From NCBI GenBank assembly GCA_002435745.1, contig DIWT01000004.1, positions 37,027 through 101,026 on the forward strand: a DNA stretch of 64,000 nucleotides, in the 5' to 3' direction. Shown here in pieces: positions 8,942 through 16,999 of the stretch. The translations under genes were made by a program, and so were the position numbers. Source of the DNA: a bacterium UBP15_UBA6099. GTDB taxonomy: Bacteria > UBP15 > UBA6099. Every line of letters starts with the position of its first letter. Position 1 is the stretch's first letter. Under the pieces are notes generated by a model, which saw nothing but the letters and a program-made list of their open reading frames with translations, was not told where the DNA came from and did not search any database.

Positions 8942-9244
8942 GTGAAAATCGACAGGACATCGAAAGACGGAACCGTTCTCGTCAGGGTGGACGGCGACAT
9001 CGATTACGATTCGTCGCGGGAGTTCGCGGACGAGCTGATGTGTTGCGTGGCGGCAAAAGAGCCGCGCGTCGAGATCGATATGTCCGGCTGCCGGTTCATC
9101 AACAGCGCCGGGCTTGGGGCGGTCGCGGCGGCGGTCGCTGTGGCGCGCGCGCGCGGCGGCGACGTCGTCCTCGCCGGCGTTTCTCCCTCCATAAGAAAAC
9201 TTTTCGCAATCACAGGTCTGGACAACATCATCGAGTTTAAATGA
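8942..9244 (+). CDS. STAS-domain anti-sigma factor antagonist
   Basis: This 100-residue protein is a single STAS domain of the SpoIIAA/RsbV kind. The phosphorylatable serine is in the conserved context DMSGCRFINSAGLGAV, at about residue 57. It starts at GTG 8942. Such proteins are released or blocked by an anti-sigma kinase (RsbW/SpoIIAB type) to control an alternative sigma factor or a phosphatase cascade. No kinase or sigma factor gene is beside it, so its partner is elsewhere. The radical SAM gene follows 70 bp later on the same strand. Confidence 0.88.
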   Translation: MKIDRTSKDGTVLVRVDGDIDYDSSREFADELMCCVAAKEPRVEIDMSGCRFINSAGLGAVAAAVAVARARGGDVVLAGVSPSIRKLFAITGLDNIIEFK

Positions 9245-9314
9245 AGCGCGCCGGGCTGTCGGCGAGCGCCCGGCTATGGAATCCGAGCGCCGGGTTGGGT
9301 ACAATATTCGGCGT

Positions 9315-10244
9315 ATGCGCGAGCCTGTGTATGTCGAAACATATCGAAGCGGCCTGCTGAGAGAGCGGGTCGAGTCGGCGCGCGAGATTCTCAGGGAGTG
9401 CGCGCTGTGCCCGCGCGAATGCGGGGCGGATCGGCTTGCGGGCGAGACTGGGGTATGCCGCGCGGGGGCGGAGGCGCGCGTCGCAAGTTTTAATCTCCAT
9501 CATGGCGAAGAGCCGCCCATCTCCGGCTCGAGAGGCAGCGGAACGATCTTTCTATCTCACTGCAATCTCAGATGCGTGTTCTGTCAGAACTATCCGATCA
9601 GCCACATGGGCAACGGGGTTCCAGCCCCGCCGCGCGAACTTGCGGACATGATGCTGAAGCTTCAGAAACGCGGCGCGCACAACATTAACTTCGTCACGCC
9701 GACCCACTACATGCCGCAGATAATCGAGGCGTTGGAGATAGCCGTCGGGGACGGCCTGCGACTGCCCGTTGTTTACAACTGCGGCGGATACGAGTCGGTG
9801 GAAGCCGTGCGGATGCTGGAGGGGATAGTAGACGTGTATCTTCCGGATATAAAATACAGAAGCGCGGAGCCAGCCGAAGCGCTGTCGGGCGCGCCGGACT
9901 ATTTCGAGCGTGCTTGCGCGGCAGTCAAGGAGATGTTCTCTCAGGTCGGCCTGCTGGAGACGGACGAAGAAGGCGTCGCCGTTCGCGGGCTGATAATCCG
10001 GCATCTTGTGTTGCCCGGCGGGCAGGCGGGCAGCAGGGAAGTATTTGAGTTCGTCGCTCGCGAGATTTCGCCGGATGTCAGCATGAGCGTAATGAGCCAG
10101 TATTTTCCGGCGCACGAGGCTCCGCTGAACTCGGCGGTGTCCCGGCGCGTGACGGTCGCCGAATATCAGGAAGCTCTGGACGCTCTGGAAGAAACAGGAT
10201 TGACGAAGGGCTGGACGCAGAGCGATCCTGATTTGGAATACTAA
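9315..10244 (+). CDS. Radical SAM protein, PflA-like (COG1313 type)
   Basis: About 309 residues from ATG 9315; an earlier in-frame ATG at 9276 adds 13 unlikely residues. The N-terminal part has two Cys pairs (CALCPREC, then GVCRAG), followed by the radical SAM cluster motif CNLRCVFC (CxxxCxxC) that binds 4Fe-4S and SAM. Later segments NFVTPTHYMPQI and LPDIKY match the uncharacterised PflA-like family annotated as putative pyruvate formate-lyase activating enzyme. It is not a canonical glycyl radical activase, so it should not be assumed to activate the glycyl radical enzyme at 20-22 kb. It may sit in an operon with the following rimI. Confidence 0.82.
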   Translation: MREPVYVETYRSGLLRERVESAREILRECALCPRECGADRLAGETGVCRAGAEARVASFNLHHGEEPPISGSRGSGTIFLSHCNLRCVFCQNYPISHMGNGVPAPPRELADMMLKLQKRGAHNINFVTPTHYMPQIIEALEIAVGDGLRLPVVYNCGGYESVEAVRMLEGIVDVYLPDIKYRSAEPAEALSGAPDYFERACAAVKEMFSQVGLLETDEEGVAVRGLIIRHLVLPGGQAGSREVFEFVAREISPDVSMSVMSQYFPAHEAPLNSAVSRRVTVAEYQEALDALEETGLTKGWTQSDPDLEY

Positions 10245-10271
10245 AAGCGCGGGCAGCGCGGAAGGTTCGGC

Positions 10272-10832
10272 ATGGAAGACATTTCGCCTCTGGCGGTTGA
10301 AATCAGGGAGATGCGGCTGGACGATCTTGACCACGTCTACTGCATCGAGACGTCCGCGTATTCCAACCCATGGCCGTTCCAGTCATTCGTAGACGAGCTG
10401 ACCCGCAACCACTGGTCGCGCTATATCGTCGCCGAGTCGGAAGGGCAGATACGGGGATACGCGGGGATGTGGCTCATCGCAGGAGAGGCCCACATCACGA
10501 ACATCGCCGTGGACTTCTCGTTCAGGCGGCGCATGGTAGGCGAACAGTTGCTGTTGCGCCTCATTGAAATCGCCCTCGCGGAGGAGTGCTTTTCGATGTT
10601 CCTCGAAGTGAGGCGTTACAACCTTCCCGCGCAGCGGCTCTATTCGCGGTACAGGTTCAAGCCTATCCGCGTGCGAGAGAAATACTATCAGGACAATCTG
10701 GAAGACGCTATAGAGCTTAGGGTTGAGGACACTGCATCGTCGGATTTCGCCGATGCCTGCCGCGCGAGGCGTGCCGCGCTGACCGCCGCTCTTGGCAAGG
10801 AAGATTTTTACGACGGCGATTCCTCTTTCTGA
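10272..10832 (+). CDS. rimI: GNAT acetyltransferase, ribosomal-protein S18-alanine N-acetyltransferase type
   Basis: 186 residues with a GNAT fold. The N-terminus has IREMRLDDLDHVYCIETSAYSNPW, close to RimI (EAACFSxPW). The acetyl-CoA region is NIAVDFSFRRRMVGEQLLLRL, and a late LEVRRYNLPAQRLYSRYRF matches RimI's LEVRxSNxxAxxLYxxxGF. It would acetylate the N-terminal alanine of ribosomal protein S18 or similar ends. It is longer than usual (about 150) because of a C-terminal tail of about 35 residues. The usual glycine-rich RxxGxG loop is changed to RRRMVG. Confidence 0.8.
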   Translation: MEDISPLAVEIREMRLDDLDHVYCIETSAYSNPWPFQSFVDELTRNHWSRYIVAESEGQIRGYAGMWLIAGEAHITNIAVDFSFRRRMVGEQLLLRLIEIALAEECFSMFLEVRRYNLPAQRLYSRYRFKPIRVREKYYQDNLEDAIELRVEDTASSDFADACRARRAALTAALGKEDFYDGDSSF

Positions 10833-10968
10833 CTTTCGAATATAATATCCTTAAGCTGTCGAGCGTCGAAAAAATTCGTTTTCTTGGAACTTATCGCGGC
10901 GGCGGGAAGTTAAACATTTCGACGGGCGAACAAAATTAACGCGCGAAAGCGTTTCGGGAGGAATTAAA

Positions 10969-11493
10969 ATGGCGGCGGAACTTCAATCTTCAAACTTCGA
11001 CCAAGAGGTTATCAAGTCCTCGACCCCGGTGGTAGTGGATTTCAGCGCGGTGTGGTGCGGGCCTTGCAAGATGCTTGCTCCGGTGATAGACAAGCTGGCT
11101 AATGCTTACGAAGGCAAGGCTAAGGTTTTCAAGATGGACGTGGACAACTCGCGCGATATCGCCACGAAATTCGGAATTCGGGGCGTGCCGACAGTCATAT
11201 TCTTCAAGGGCGGAGCGGAGAAAGACAGAGTTGTGGGGCTGGTGCCATACGAAATGCTCGACAAAAAGCTTTCGGCTATGATTGAGACACCTGTGCCAGA
11301 AGCAATTAAATGTCCACAATGTCAATCAACACAAATAACATCCCAAGAAAAAGGATTCAGCTTGGGAAAAGCAGCTGCTGGCGGTGTTTTACTTGGTCCC
11401 GTTGGCTTATTGGGTGGAGTATTAGGAAGCAAAAAAATCAATGTTGTATGCTTAAATTGTGGGCATTCTTGGAGTCCGGACGCAAAAGAATAA
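10969..11493 (+). CDS. Thioredoxin fused to a zinc-ribbon/glycine-rich hydrophobic tail
   Basis: 174 residues; GGGAGGAA ribosome site just ahead of ATG. Residues 1-105 are a full thioredoxin: active site WCGPC (29-33), cis-Pro in GVPT (72-75). The tail (about 106-174) has CPQC (115-118), then a glycine-rich hydrophobic stretch (about 133-153, GKAAAGGVLLGPVGLLGG), then CLNC (161-164). This is a split zinc ribbon around a membrane-seeking segment, as in LITAF-like or phage-type small proteins. Base composition changes abruptly at about 11285: the thioredoxin part is GC-rich with G/C third positions, while the tail is AT-rich. The tail looks fused on by insertion of foreign DNA. A perfect TATAAT lies at 10841-10846, without a good -35. 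Confidence 0.85.
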   Translation: MAAELQSSNFDQEVIKSSTPVVVDFSAVWCGPCKMLAPVIDKLANAYEGKAKVFKMDVDNSRDIATKFGIRGVPTVIFFKGGAEKDRVVGLVPYEMLDKKLSAMIETPVPEAIKCPQCQSTQITSQEKGFSLGKAAAGGVLLGPVGLLGGVLGSKKINVVCLNCGHSWSPDAKE

Positions 11494-11615
11494 GAGGAAA
11501 TGCCTATAGAAGACGCAAAAACGATCTGTTGAAAGCATCTTGATGCAATAATCAAACCAGATTCGTTAAGGCGATGGAAGACAATATAGTTGCGATATAG
11601 AGATAAAGTTGTCGT

Positions 11616-11909
11616 CTATATATCTTTCAGAGGTTTTGCGCTGTTGCATATAGCGGCAATTTCAACATATCCGTCTTTGAGCCGATAGACGATTCTGTAA
11701 TTTTTAAAAATTCTTTCCCTGATATTTTTATCTTCATATTCTGACAGAGCGCGGCCGGCCAAAGGGAAATCCGGAATAGATTCAACGATTGCAATAATGC
11801 GTTTTGCGAAAAGAGCCGCATAATATTCGGAGTCTCTGGAAATGAATTCGCAGACGTCTTCAAGATCGGCAATGGCTCCCGGCGCCCATCTTATTCTTTT
11901 GATATCCAT
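11616..11909 (-). CDS. RelE/ParE-family toxin
   Basis: 97 residues of the ParE/RelE plasmid-stabilisation fold: IRWAPGAIADLEDVCEFISRDS at the N-terminus, FPLAGRALSEY in the middle, then YRIVYRLKDGYVEIAAI and a short basic end. ParE toxins hit gyrase; RelE types cut mRNA on the ribosome. The sequence alone does not separate them, though the N-terminus is more ParE-like. It overlaps the antitoxin gene by 19 bp, the usual antitoxin-first order. The DNA is AT-rich like the thioredoxin tail next to it, suggesting one acquired segment from about 11285 to 12200. Confidence 0.88.
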   Translation of the reverse strand: MDIKRIRWAPGAIADLEDVCEFISRDSEYYAALFAKRIIAIVESIPDFPLAGRALSEYEDKNIRERIFKNYRIVYRLKDGYVEIAAICNSAKPLKDI

Positions 11910-12082
11910 TTTGACATCCGTTTCTTGACATCATCATGAGCAATCCCTTTACCCTCTTCCAAGTCCTTCAAGCCGGAATCAACCTTTATCCTGAAATACA
12001 ACTCAGCCATAACATCGTCCAATGTCGCGTCATCCGGCAGACGCTCAATGATACTTATCATCTGTTGTTTTATTCCGACCAT
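11891..12082 (-). CDS. Antitoxin of the ParE-type module
   Basis: 63 residues from ATG 12082, preceded at good distance by AAAGGGG; a GTG at 12091 would add three residues. The sequence (IKQQMISIIERLPDDATLDDVMAELYFRIKVDSG) is typical of short helical antitoxins paired with ParE toxins, with LPDDATLDDVMAEL as a recognisable family feature. It would bind and neutralise the downstream toxin and probably repress its own promoter in the AT-rich gap at 12092-12200. Confidence 0.85.
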   Translation of the reverse strand: MVGIKQQMISIIERLPDDATLDDVMAELYFRIKVDSGLKDLEEGKGIAHDDVKKRMSKWISKE

Positions 12083-12210
12083 TTCAATCACCCCTTTATA
12101 AAATTATATATTATCTCTGCCGCTTCTCAAAGTGAAGTCCCGTCATGTCAAACTCGTATCTTGGAGCGCGATCAGAACTGCGATTTCACCCATAGATGTT
12201 TAGCGTTATA

Positions 12211-12239
12211 AACCCGAATCCTAATGCCGGATTCGGGTT
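12211..12239. terminator. Inverted repeat downstream of relA
   Basis: Perfect 11-bp arms AACCCGAATCC and GGATTCGGGTT with a 7-base loop, 5 bp beyond the relA stop. It has no long T-run, so it may be a weak terminator or a repeated palindrome: a similar CCGAATCC/GGATTCGG pair occurs at 46086-46108. Confidence 0.5.
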
Positions 12240-12243
12240 GAGG

Positions 12244-14406
12244 TTAAAGTTTTCTGCGGGCGGAGATTACGTCAACGATGGAGGAGATGCGGGGGAGGAT
12301 GCGGGAGACATCTTCGATGTCGCCGACTTCAAGGCGGATGGTGGTGAGCGCGGTGGTATCTTTCATTATCTTGGAGGTCATTTCGACGACGTTGAGTTTG
12401 GCTTCGCTGATGACAGCGAGGATTTCCTGAAGCACGCCGACTCTGTCGATGGAGTTGATCTCGATTTCGGCGATGTAGAGGTTGCCTGAGGTCTCGCCCC
12501 ATTTGACGGGGACGATGCGGTCGCCGGACTCGACGAAGGAGCGGACATTCGGGCACTGGGAGCGATGAATGGCGAGGCCGCGCCCACGCGTGACGAAACC
12601 GACGATGGGGTCTCCGGGGGCGGGAAAACAGCATTTGGGGAACGATACCATGACGTCGGGCAGTCCCTCGACGATTACGTCCTGTTTTCTGCTTTTGCGG
12701 ATTGTGGTTCTGGCGCGAGCCGCGCCGCGCGCAGCAGGCTCCTCGACCGCCAGCAGTTCGCGGTAAGCGCGTCTGTATCTTTCCATCACCGCGCCGAGGG
12801 AGATGTCTCCGCAGCCGAGCGCGGCGTGAAAGTCGTCTTCCGATTTGAAGCTGAACGATTCGAGAAAATCCTCGATGTCGATTTTTTCCAGCAGGTCTTC
12901 GCGTTTGAGGCCCGCGCGCTGAAGCTCCCGATGGAGCATCATTCTTCCCTGAACGATGTTTTCGTCGCGGTCCTGTTTTTTGAACCAAGCGCGGATTTTG
13001 TTTCTGGCCTGAGGGCTGACGGCGAAGCGGAGCCAGTCTCGGCTGGGCGAGCCTGTTTTGGATGTGAGGATTTCGACGACGTCGCCGTTGCGGAGCTTCT
13101 GGTCTAGGGTGGAGATGCGCCCGTTGATTTTTGCGCCTCGGCAGGTGTGTCCGACCTGCGTGTGGATGTCATACGCGAAGTCGACTGGGGTGGCCCCGGC
13201 GGGCAGCGAGATCACTTTGCCCAGCGGGGTGACGGTGTAGACGGTGGTCCCGGCGTCGACGGAGATGTCTTCGGAGCGGTTGTGGGCGGCCTGAGCGGTC
13301 TCCGACGCGGACGCCATTTTGCGCACCCATCCGACAGTGTCATCGTCCGCCTCTCTTTTTCCCTGAGCTTTTTCCTTGTACTGGAAGTGGGCGGCGACGC
13401 CGTACTCGGCCAGCATGTGCATCTCCCACGTGCGGATCTGCACTTCGACCGGCTGGTTGTTCGGCGCTATCACCACGGTGTGGATGCTCTTGTAGCCGTT
13501 CGGCTTCGGCTCTGCGATGTAGTTGTCGAACTCGTCAGGGATGGGCGTCCACAGCATGTGCAGCAGGGCGAGGACTCGGTAGCAGTCTTCGACGGTGTTG
13601 GCGATGATGCGGACGGCGGCCAGATCGAACAGTTGGTCGAAGTCCTTGTTCTGCCGGAGCATCTTCAGGTATGTGCTGTAGAGTCTTTTAGTGCGGCCTG
13701 TGATGTGCACTTTGAGGTCGTGCTCTTTGAATATGCCGCGAAGGAGGGAGACGACGCGGTTGATGGCTTCTTCGCGCTGGGCGGCGGACTCGTCGGCCTG
13801 CCGCTTCAGCCTATTGAACTCCGCCGGGAAAAGGAACTCGAAACAGAGGTCTTCCAGTTCGGATTTGAGCTGAGACATACCGAGCCTGTGGGCGAGAGGA
13901 GTGTAAATGTCGATGGATTCCTGAGCGAAGTTGTCGCGGCCCTCTGCGGGCGCGTTTTTGAGATGCCGCATCAGGTCGAGCCGGGAGGCGAGCTTGATCA
14001 GAAGGAGCCTGACGTCCTGAGACATGGCGACCATAAGCTCGCTGAGTTGTGTGGCGCGGGCGCGTTCCTCGGCGGAGAAATGCAGCGAGCGCATCTGGGC
14101 GAGACCGCGCGCGAGCGCGGCGGCTTCCGGGCCGACTGCGGACTGGACGCGGGCGGCTGCTTTTTCGCCCCCGATGTCCGCCGTTCCCATCAGTATCGTC
14201 GCCGCGAGCGTGTTCGCGTCCATTGAAAGAGATGTGAGCGTGAGAGCCGCTTCAAGGCAGTGTTCGAGCAGGGGTCGCCCGTCGGGGGTCGCGCGTGACG
14301 CGTAGATGTCTGCCGCCGTCTCAAAGGCGCGGTCGAGAAGGGACGCATCCGCCGAGGGGTCGTATCCGGCGAGGTTCCGTTTGATTTTGTCCAGAAGCGT
14401 TTTCAT
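12244..14406 (-). CDS. RelA/SpoT-family (p)ppGpp synthetase with inactive hydrolase domain
   Basis: 720 residues with the long-RSH layout. The N-terminal hydrolase-like region lacks its metal ligands: the usual HD/ED stretch reads ILMGTADIGG (71-80) and the usual KLADRLHNMRT reads KLASRLDLMRHL (138-150). The synthetase domain looks intact (GRTKRLYSTYLKM at 237-249, FDLAAVRII, EPKPNGYKSIHT at 299-310). TGS is about 387-450, a zinc-finger-like CCFPAPGD stretch follows, and ACT fills about 648-720. It should make (p)ppGpp during starvation on the ribosome. The lost HD site resembles gammaproteobacterial RelA, which implies a separate hydrolase elsewhere. The apt gene lies just upstream on the same strand. 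Confidence 0.92.
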   Translation of the reverse strand: MKTLLDKIKRNLAGYDPSADASLLDRAFETAADIYASRATPDGRPLLEHCLEAALTLTSLSMDANTLAATILMGTADIGGEKAAARVQSAVGPEAAALARGLAQMRSLHFSAEERARATQLSELMVAMSQDVRLLLIKLASRLDLMRHLKNAPAEGRDNFAQESIDIYTPLAHRLGMSQLKSELEDLCFEFLFPAEFNRLKRQADESAAQREEAINRVVSLLRGIFKEHDLKVHITGRTKRLYSTYLKMLRQNKDFDQLFDLAAVRIIANTVEDCYRVLALLHMLWTPIPDEFDNYIAEPKPNGYKSIHTVVIAPNNQPVEVQIRTWEMHMLAEYGVAAHFQYKEKAQGKREADDDTVGWVRKMASASETAQAAHNRSEDISVDAGTTVYTVTPLGKVISLPAGATPVDFAYDIHTQVGHTCRGAKINGRISTLDQKLRNGDVVEILTSKTGSPSRDWLRFAVSPQARNKIRAWFKKQDRDENIVQGRMMLHRELQRAGLKREDLLEKIDIEDFLESFSFKSEDDFHAALGCGDISLGAVMERYRRAYRELLAVEEPAARGAARARTTIRKSRKQDVIVEGLPDVMVSFPKCCFPAPGDPIVGFVTRGRGLAIHRSQCPNVRSFVESGDRIVPVKWGETSGNLYIAEIEINSIDRVGVLQEILAVISEAKLNVVEMTSKIMKDTTALTTIRLEVGDIEDVSRILPRISSIVDVISARRKL

Positions 14407-14482
14407 AGGTTTATTTATTAGACATTATAAAGCCTTTGGCGTTCCCGCGTCCTTAATGAAAATAATTTCGGGTCGGCGCGGA

Positions 14483-14995
14483 TCAGAAGCAGAGCAGGGA
14501 GAACGCGTCGCAGTCGCCGAGGGCGGCGCGGCCGTTGAGAGATTCAAGCTCGATGACGAAGGCGCAAGAGGCTACGGTCGCGCCCAGTTCGCGGACGAGA
14601 GCTATGGCGGCCGCGGCTGTGCCTCCGGTGGCCAAAAGGTCGTCCACAATCAGAACCCGGTCTTCCGGCCCCAGCGCGTCCTTGTGAATCTCTATGCTGT
14701 CCGTCCCGTATTCGAGAGCATATTCCTTCTTTGCGGTTTCTGCGGGAAGTTTGCCGGGCTTGCGGGCGGGAACGAACCCGGCTCCGAGGGCGAGCGCCAC
14801 TGGCGCTCCGAAGATGAATCCACGCGATTCTATGCCGACGACTTTGGTGATTTTTTCATTCTTGAATTCGTCGGACAGGAGATTGACGCATTCGGCGAAC
14901 GCGGCTGAGTCTTTCAGCATCGTCGTGATGTCTCTGAACATAATCCCCGGTTTCGGGAAGTCCGGGATGGCTCGGATGACTTCGGAAAGATTCAT
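14483..14995 (-). CDS. apt: Adenine phosphoribosyltransferase
   Basis: 170 residues, the normal Apt length. It opens with IRAIPDFPKPGIMFRDITTML, as in other Apt proteins, then VVGIESRGFIFGAPVA and the PRPP-binding loop VLIVDDLLATGGTAAAA. It converts adenine and PRPP to AMP in purine salvage. It lies between recJ (upstream, 23 bp) and relA on the same strand; a recJ-apt-relA order is common in bacteria. Confidence 0.95.
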   Translation of the reverse strand: MNLSEVIRAIPDFPKPGIMFRDITTMLKDSAAFAECVNLLSDEFKNEKITKVVGIESRGFIFGAPVALALGAGFVPARKPGKLPAETAKKEYALEYGTDSIEIHKDALGPEDRVLIVDDLLATGGTAAAAIALVRELGATVASCAFVIELESLNGRAALGDCDAFSLLCF

Positions 14996-15018
14996 GTTGC
15001 GCTCCTTTCGGCGGAGTT

Positions 15019-16770
15019 TTATTTTCTTATGTCTTTAAGATGCAGTTTCGGTTTGGGCCTGCCCCCGAACGCGTCTTCTTTCAGGACGTAGGCGATGTCG
15101 ATGCTCTCGCCCATAAGCTGGTCGGGGGACCAGTTGTTGCAGAACCTGAACCCGATGCAATCCTGAACGGAGTTGCCTTTGCCGACGCGGATTTGCAGAT
15201 GGCTGTTGTCTGCGCCGACGGCGCGGCACATCAGGACTGCGACGCCGATGGAGGCGAAGACAGGTTCCGGGTTGCCGACGCCGAAGGGTTTGAGCCTGCG
15301 GCACTGGCGGATGAGCTCGAGGTTGGCCGAATTGAGGGAGAGTTCGGCGTCGATGCGAAGGTCTGACGCGGCGGCCCGGCCTTCGGCGCTCTGCGCGGCC
15401 ATGCGGTTCATTTCGGCCTTGAAGGCCGGGATGTTTTTCTCGTAAATTTTCATGCCCGCCGCAAGAGCGTGCCCGCCGAAAGTTATCAGCAGATCGGAGC
15501 AGGCGGACAGGGCCTGAAACACGTCGAATCCGGGGACGCTGCGCATTGTTGCTTGGCAGACGCGGCCCAGCTCCGGGTGGGGCGATTTCATGTCTAGCGG
15601 GTTTTTCGACAGGGTGGCCAGAGCGACGGGCCGACGTCGGGTCTCCATCAGTTTCGAGGCCACAACGCCCATGATGCCGATCTGCCATGACGGGTCGAAC
15701 ATGACGATAAACGAGCCGCCGCCGGCGTCGTCGGACGACTTGATGGCCGCCGCCGCGCTCTCGAAGACGCGGTTTTCCTGAACCATGCGGCGTTTGTTCT
15801 GGTCGTCGAGTTTGCGGGCGAGCAGCCGGGCGCGCTCAGGGGATTTCGCCAGCAAAAGCTCGACGCCCGCGCGCGGCCTCCACACGCGGCCCGCCGCGTT
15901 TATCCGGGGAGCCAGCCCGAAACTGATGTGGTCCGTCTCCATTTCCGTCCGCTCGCCTATGCCCGCCACTTCCAGCAGGCTGTATATGCCGAGATGTCGG
16001 CTCTTGGGCATCTTTGCCAGCCCGTAGTTTGCGAAAAACCTGTTCTCATCGACAAGCGGAACCATGTCCGCCACAGTGCCGAGCGCCACGAACTCGCCAT
16101 ATCTTTCCAGCATGGTTTCCATCGGGACGCCGCGTGCCTCGCCGACGGCGGCGGCCAGCTTGAATGCCACGCCGACCCCCGCAAGCTCTCTGAAGGGGTA
16201 TTGCGAGTCGGCTCGTTTGGGATTTATCACAGCCACCGCGTCCGGCAGTTGCTCCGGCGGCTCGTGGTGGTCTGTGACTATGACGTCCACCCCAAGCTCT
16301 CTGGCGAGTTGGATTTCCTTGAAGGCGGTAACTCCGGTGTCTACGGTGATGACAAGGCCGTAGCCCGCCGTGCCGGTTTTCCTGACGACGTCGGAACTGA
16401 TGCCGTAGCCTTCGATGTCGCGTTCGGGGATGTAGTAGCGGACGTGGCCGCCGAGGGATTCGAGGAAGGAGACGAGCAGGGCGGTCGAGGTGATGCCGTC
16501 CACGTCGTAGTCGCCGAAAATGAGGATGCGCTCGTGATTGTCGAGCGCGCGCAGGACCCGCTCCACCGCCGGGGCCATATCGTGAAAAAGGGCGGAGGCG
16601 TGCATGTCGTCCGCCGATGGGTTCATGAAAGCGAGAGCATTATCGACGGAAGAGATGCCCCGGTTGGCGAGAGCGCGCGCCGCCGGTTCGGGCATCTCGA
16701 GCTTATTGCTCAAGTTTTTCGCGACGGCTGTGTCGGGGTCGCGAAACTGCCAGTTGTATAAAGATTTCAT
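15019..16770 (-). CDS. recJ: Single-strand DNA 5'-3' exonuclease RecJ
   Basis: 583 residues. DHH-family motifs are clear: ILIFGDYDVDGITSTALL (motif I), VITVDTGVTA (motif II), VIVTDHHEPP (DHH motif III) and, in DHHA1, GGHALAAGMKI. An OB-like C-terminal domain follows. RecJ digests 5' single-stranded ends in recombination and mismatch repair. It is the upstream member of the recJ-apt-relA group, with an own leader region at 16771-16999. Confidence 0.95.
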   Translation of the reverse strand: MKSLYNWQFRDPDTAVAKNLSNKLEMPEPAARALANRGISSVDNALAFMNPSADDMHASALFHDMAPAVERVLRALDNHERILIFGDYDVDGITSTALLVSFLESLGGHVRYYIPERDIEGYGISSDVVRKTGTAGYGLVITVDTGVTAFKEIQLARELGVDVIVTDHHEPPEQLPDAVAVINPKRADSQYPFRELAGVGVAFKLAAAVGEARGVPMETMLERYGEFVALGTVADMVPLVDENRFFANYGLAKMPKSRHLGIYSLLEVAGIGERTEMETDHISFGLAPRINAAGRVWRPRAGVELLLAKSPERARLLARKLDDQNKRRMVQENRVFESAAAAIKSSDDAGGGSFIVMFDPSWQIGIMGVVASKLMETRRRPVALATLSKNPLDMKSPHPELGRVCQATMRSVPGFDVFQALSACSDLLITFGGHALAAGMKIYEKNIPAFKAEMNRMAAQSAEGRAAASDLRIDAELSLNSANLELIRQCRRLKPFGVGNPEPVFASIGVAVLMCRAVGADNSHLQIRVGKGNSVQDCIGFRFCNNWSPDQLMGESIDIAYVLKEDAFGGRPKPKLHLKDIRK

Positions 16771-16999
16771 TTTGCTGCGGCTGCGCCGGGCGCTCGGCTT
16801 GGAGGCGGAGCTTCTGACTGCGGCTTGCGGGTTTCAAAGGCGGAGTCGCTCATCGATGTTTAGATGCCTTGAGCGTCGGGGGCAAAGACTTTATCGAGAG
16901 TCGGAATTCGTCCCGGCGATGGTCGTCCTTTCGATTTATATAAAAACGAATTGTAAACTTATTCAGGAGACGCGCCCCGGGGCGCGCCCGCGCCCGGCG
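16771..16999. other. Intergenic region between secF and recJ with a 16-bp GC palindrome
   Basis: 229 bp without a gene. It holds the end of the secDF unit and the leader of recJ. At 16971-16986 is a perfect 16-bp palindrome, CGCGCCCCGGGGCGCG, 14 bp beyond the secF stop. With no loop and no T-run it is a poor classical terminator. An AT-rich patch around 16935-16960 could hold the recJ promoter. Confidence 0.5.

Noticed and set aside
9315..10244. Assignment of the radical SAM protein as activase of the glycyl radical enzyme
   Set aside because: It is 10 kb away, in another operon, and belongs to the COG1313-type group rather than canonical activases.
13147..14226. Long plus-strand reading frame (359 codons) opposite relA
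   Set aside because: It is the GC-driven shadow of relA, with no family likeness, and relA is certain.
15928..16761. Plus-strand frame of 277 codons opposite recJ
   Set aside because: Antisense shadow of a clear recJ gene; low-complexity Val/Gly-rich product.
16971..16986. GC palindrome after secF as a classical terminator
   Set aside because: It has no loop and no T-run, so it is reported only as part of the intergenic region.
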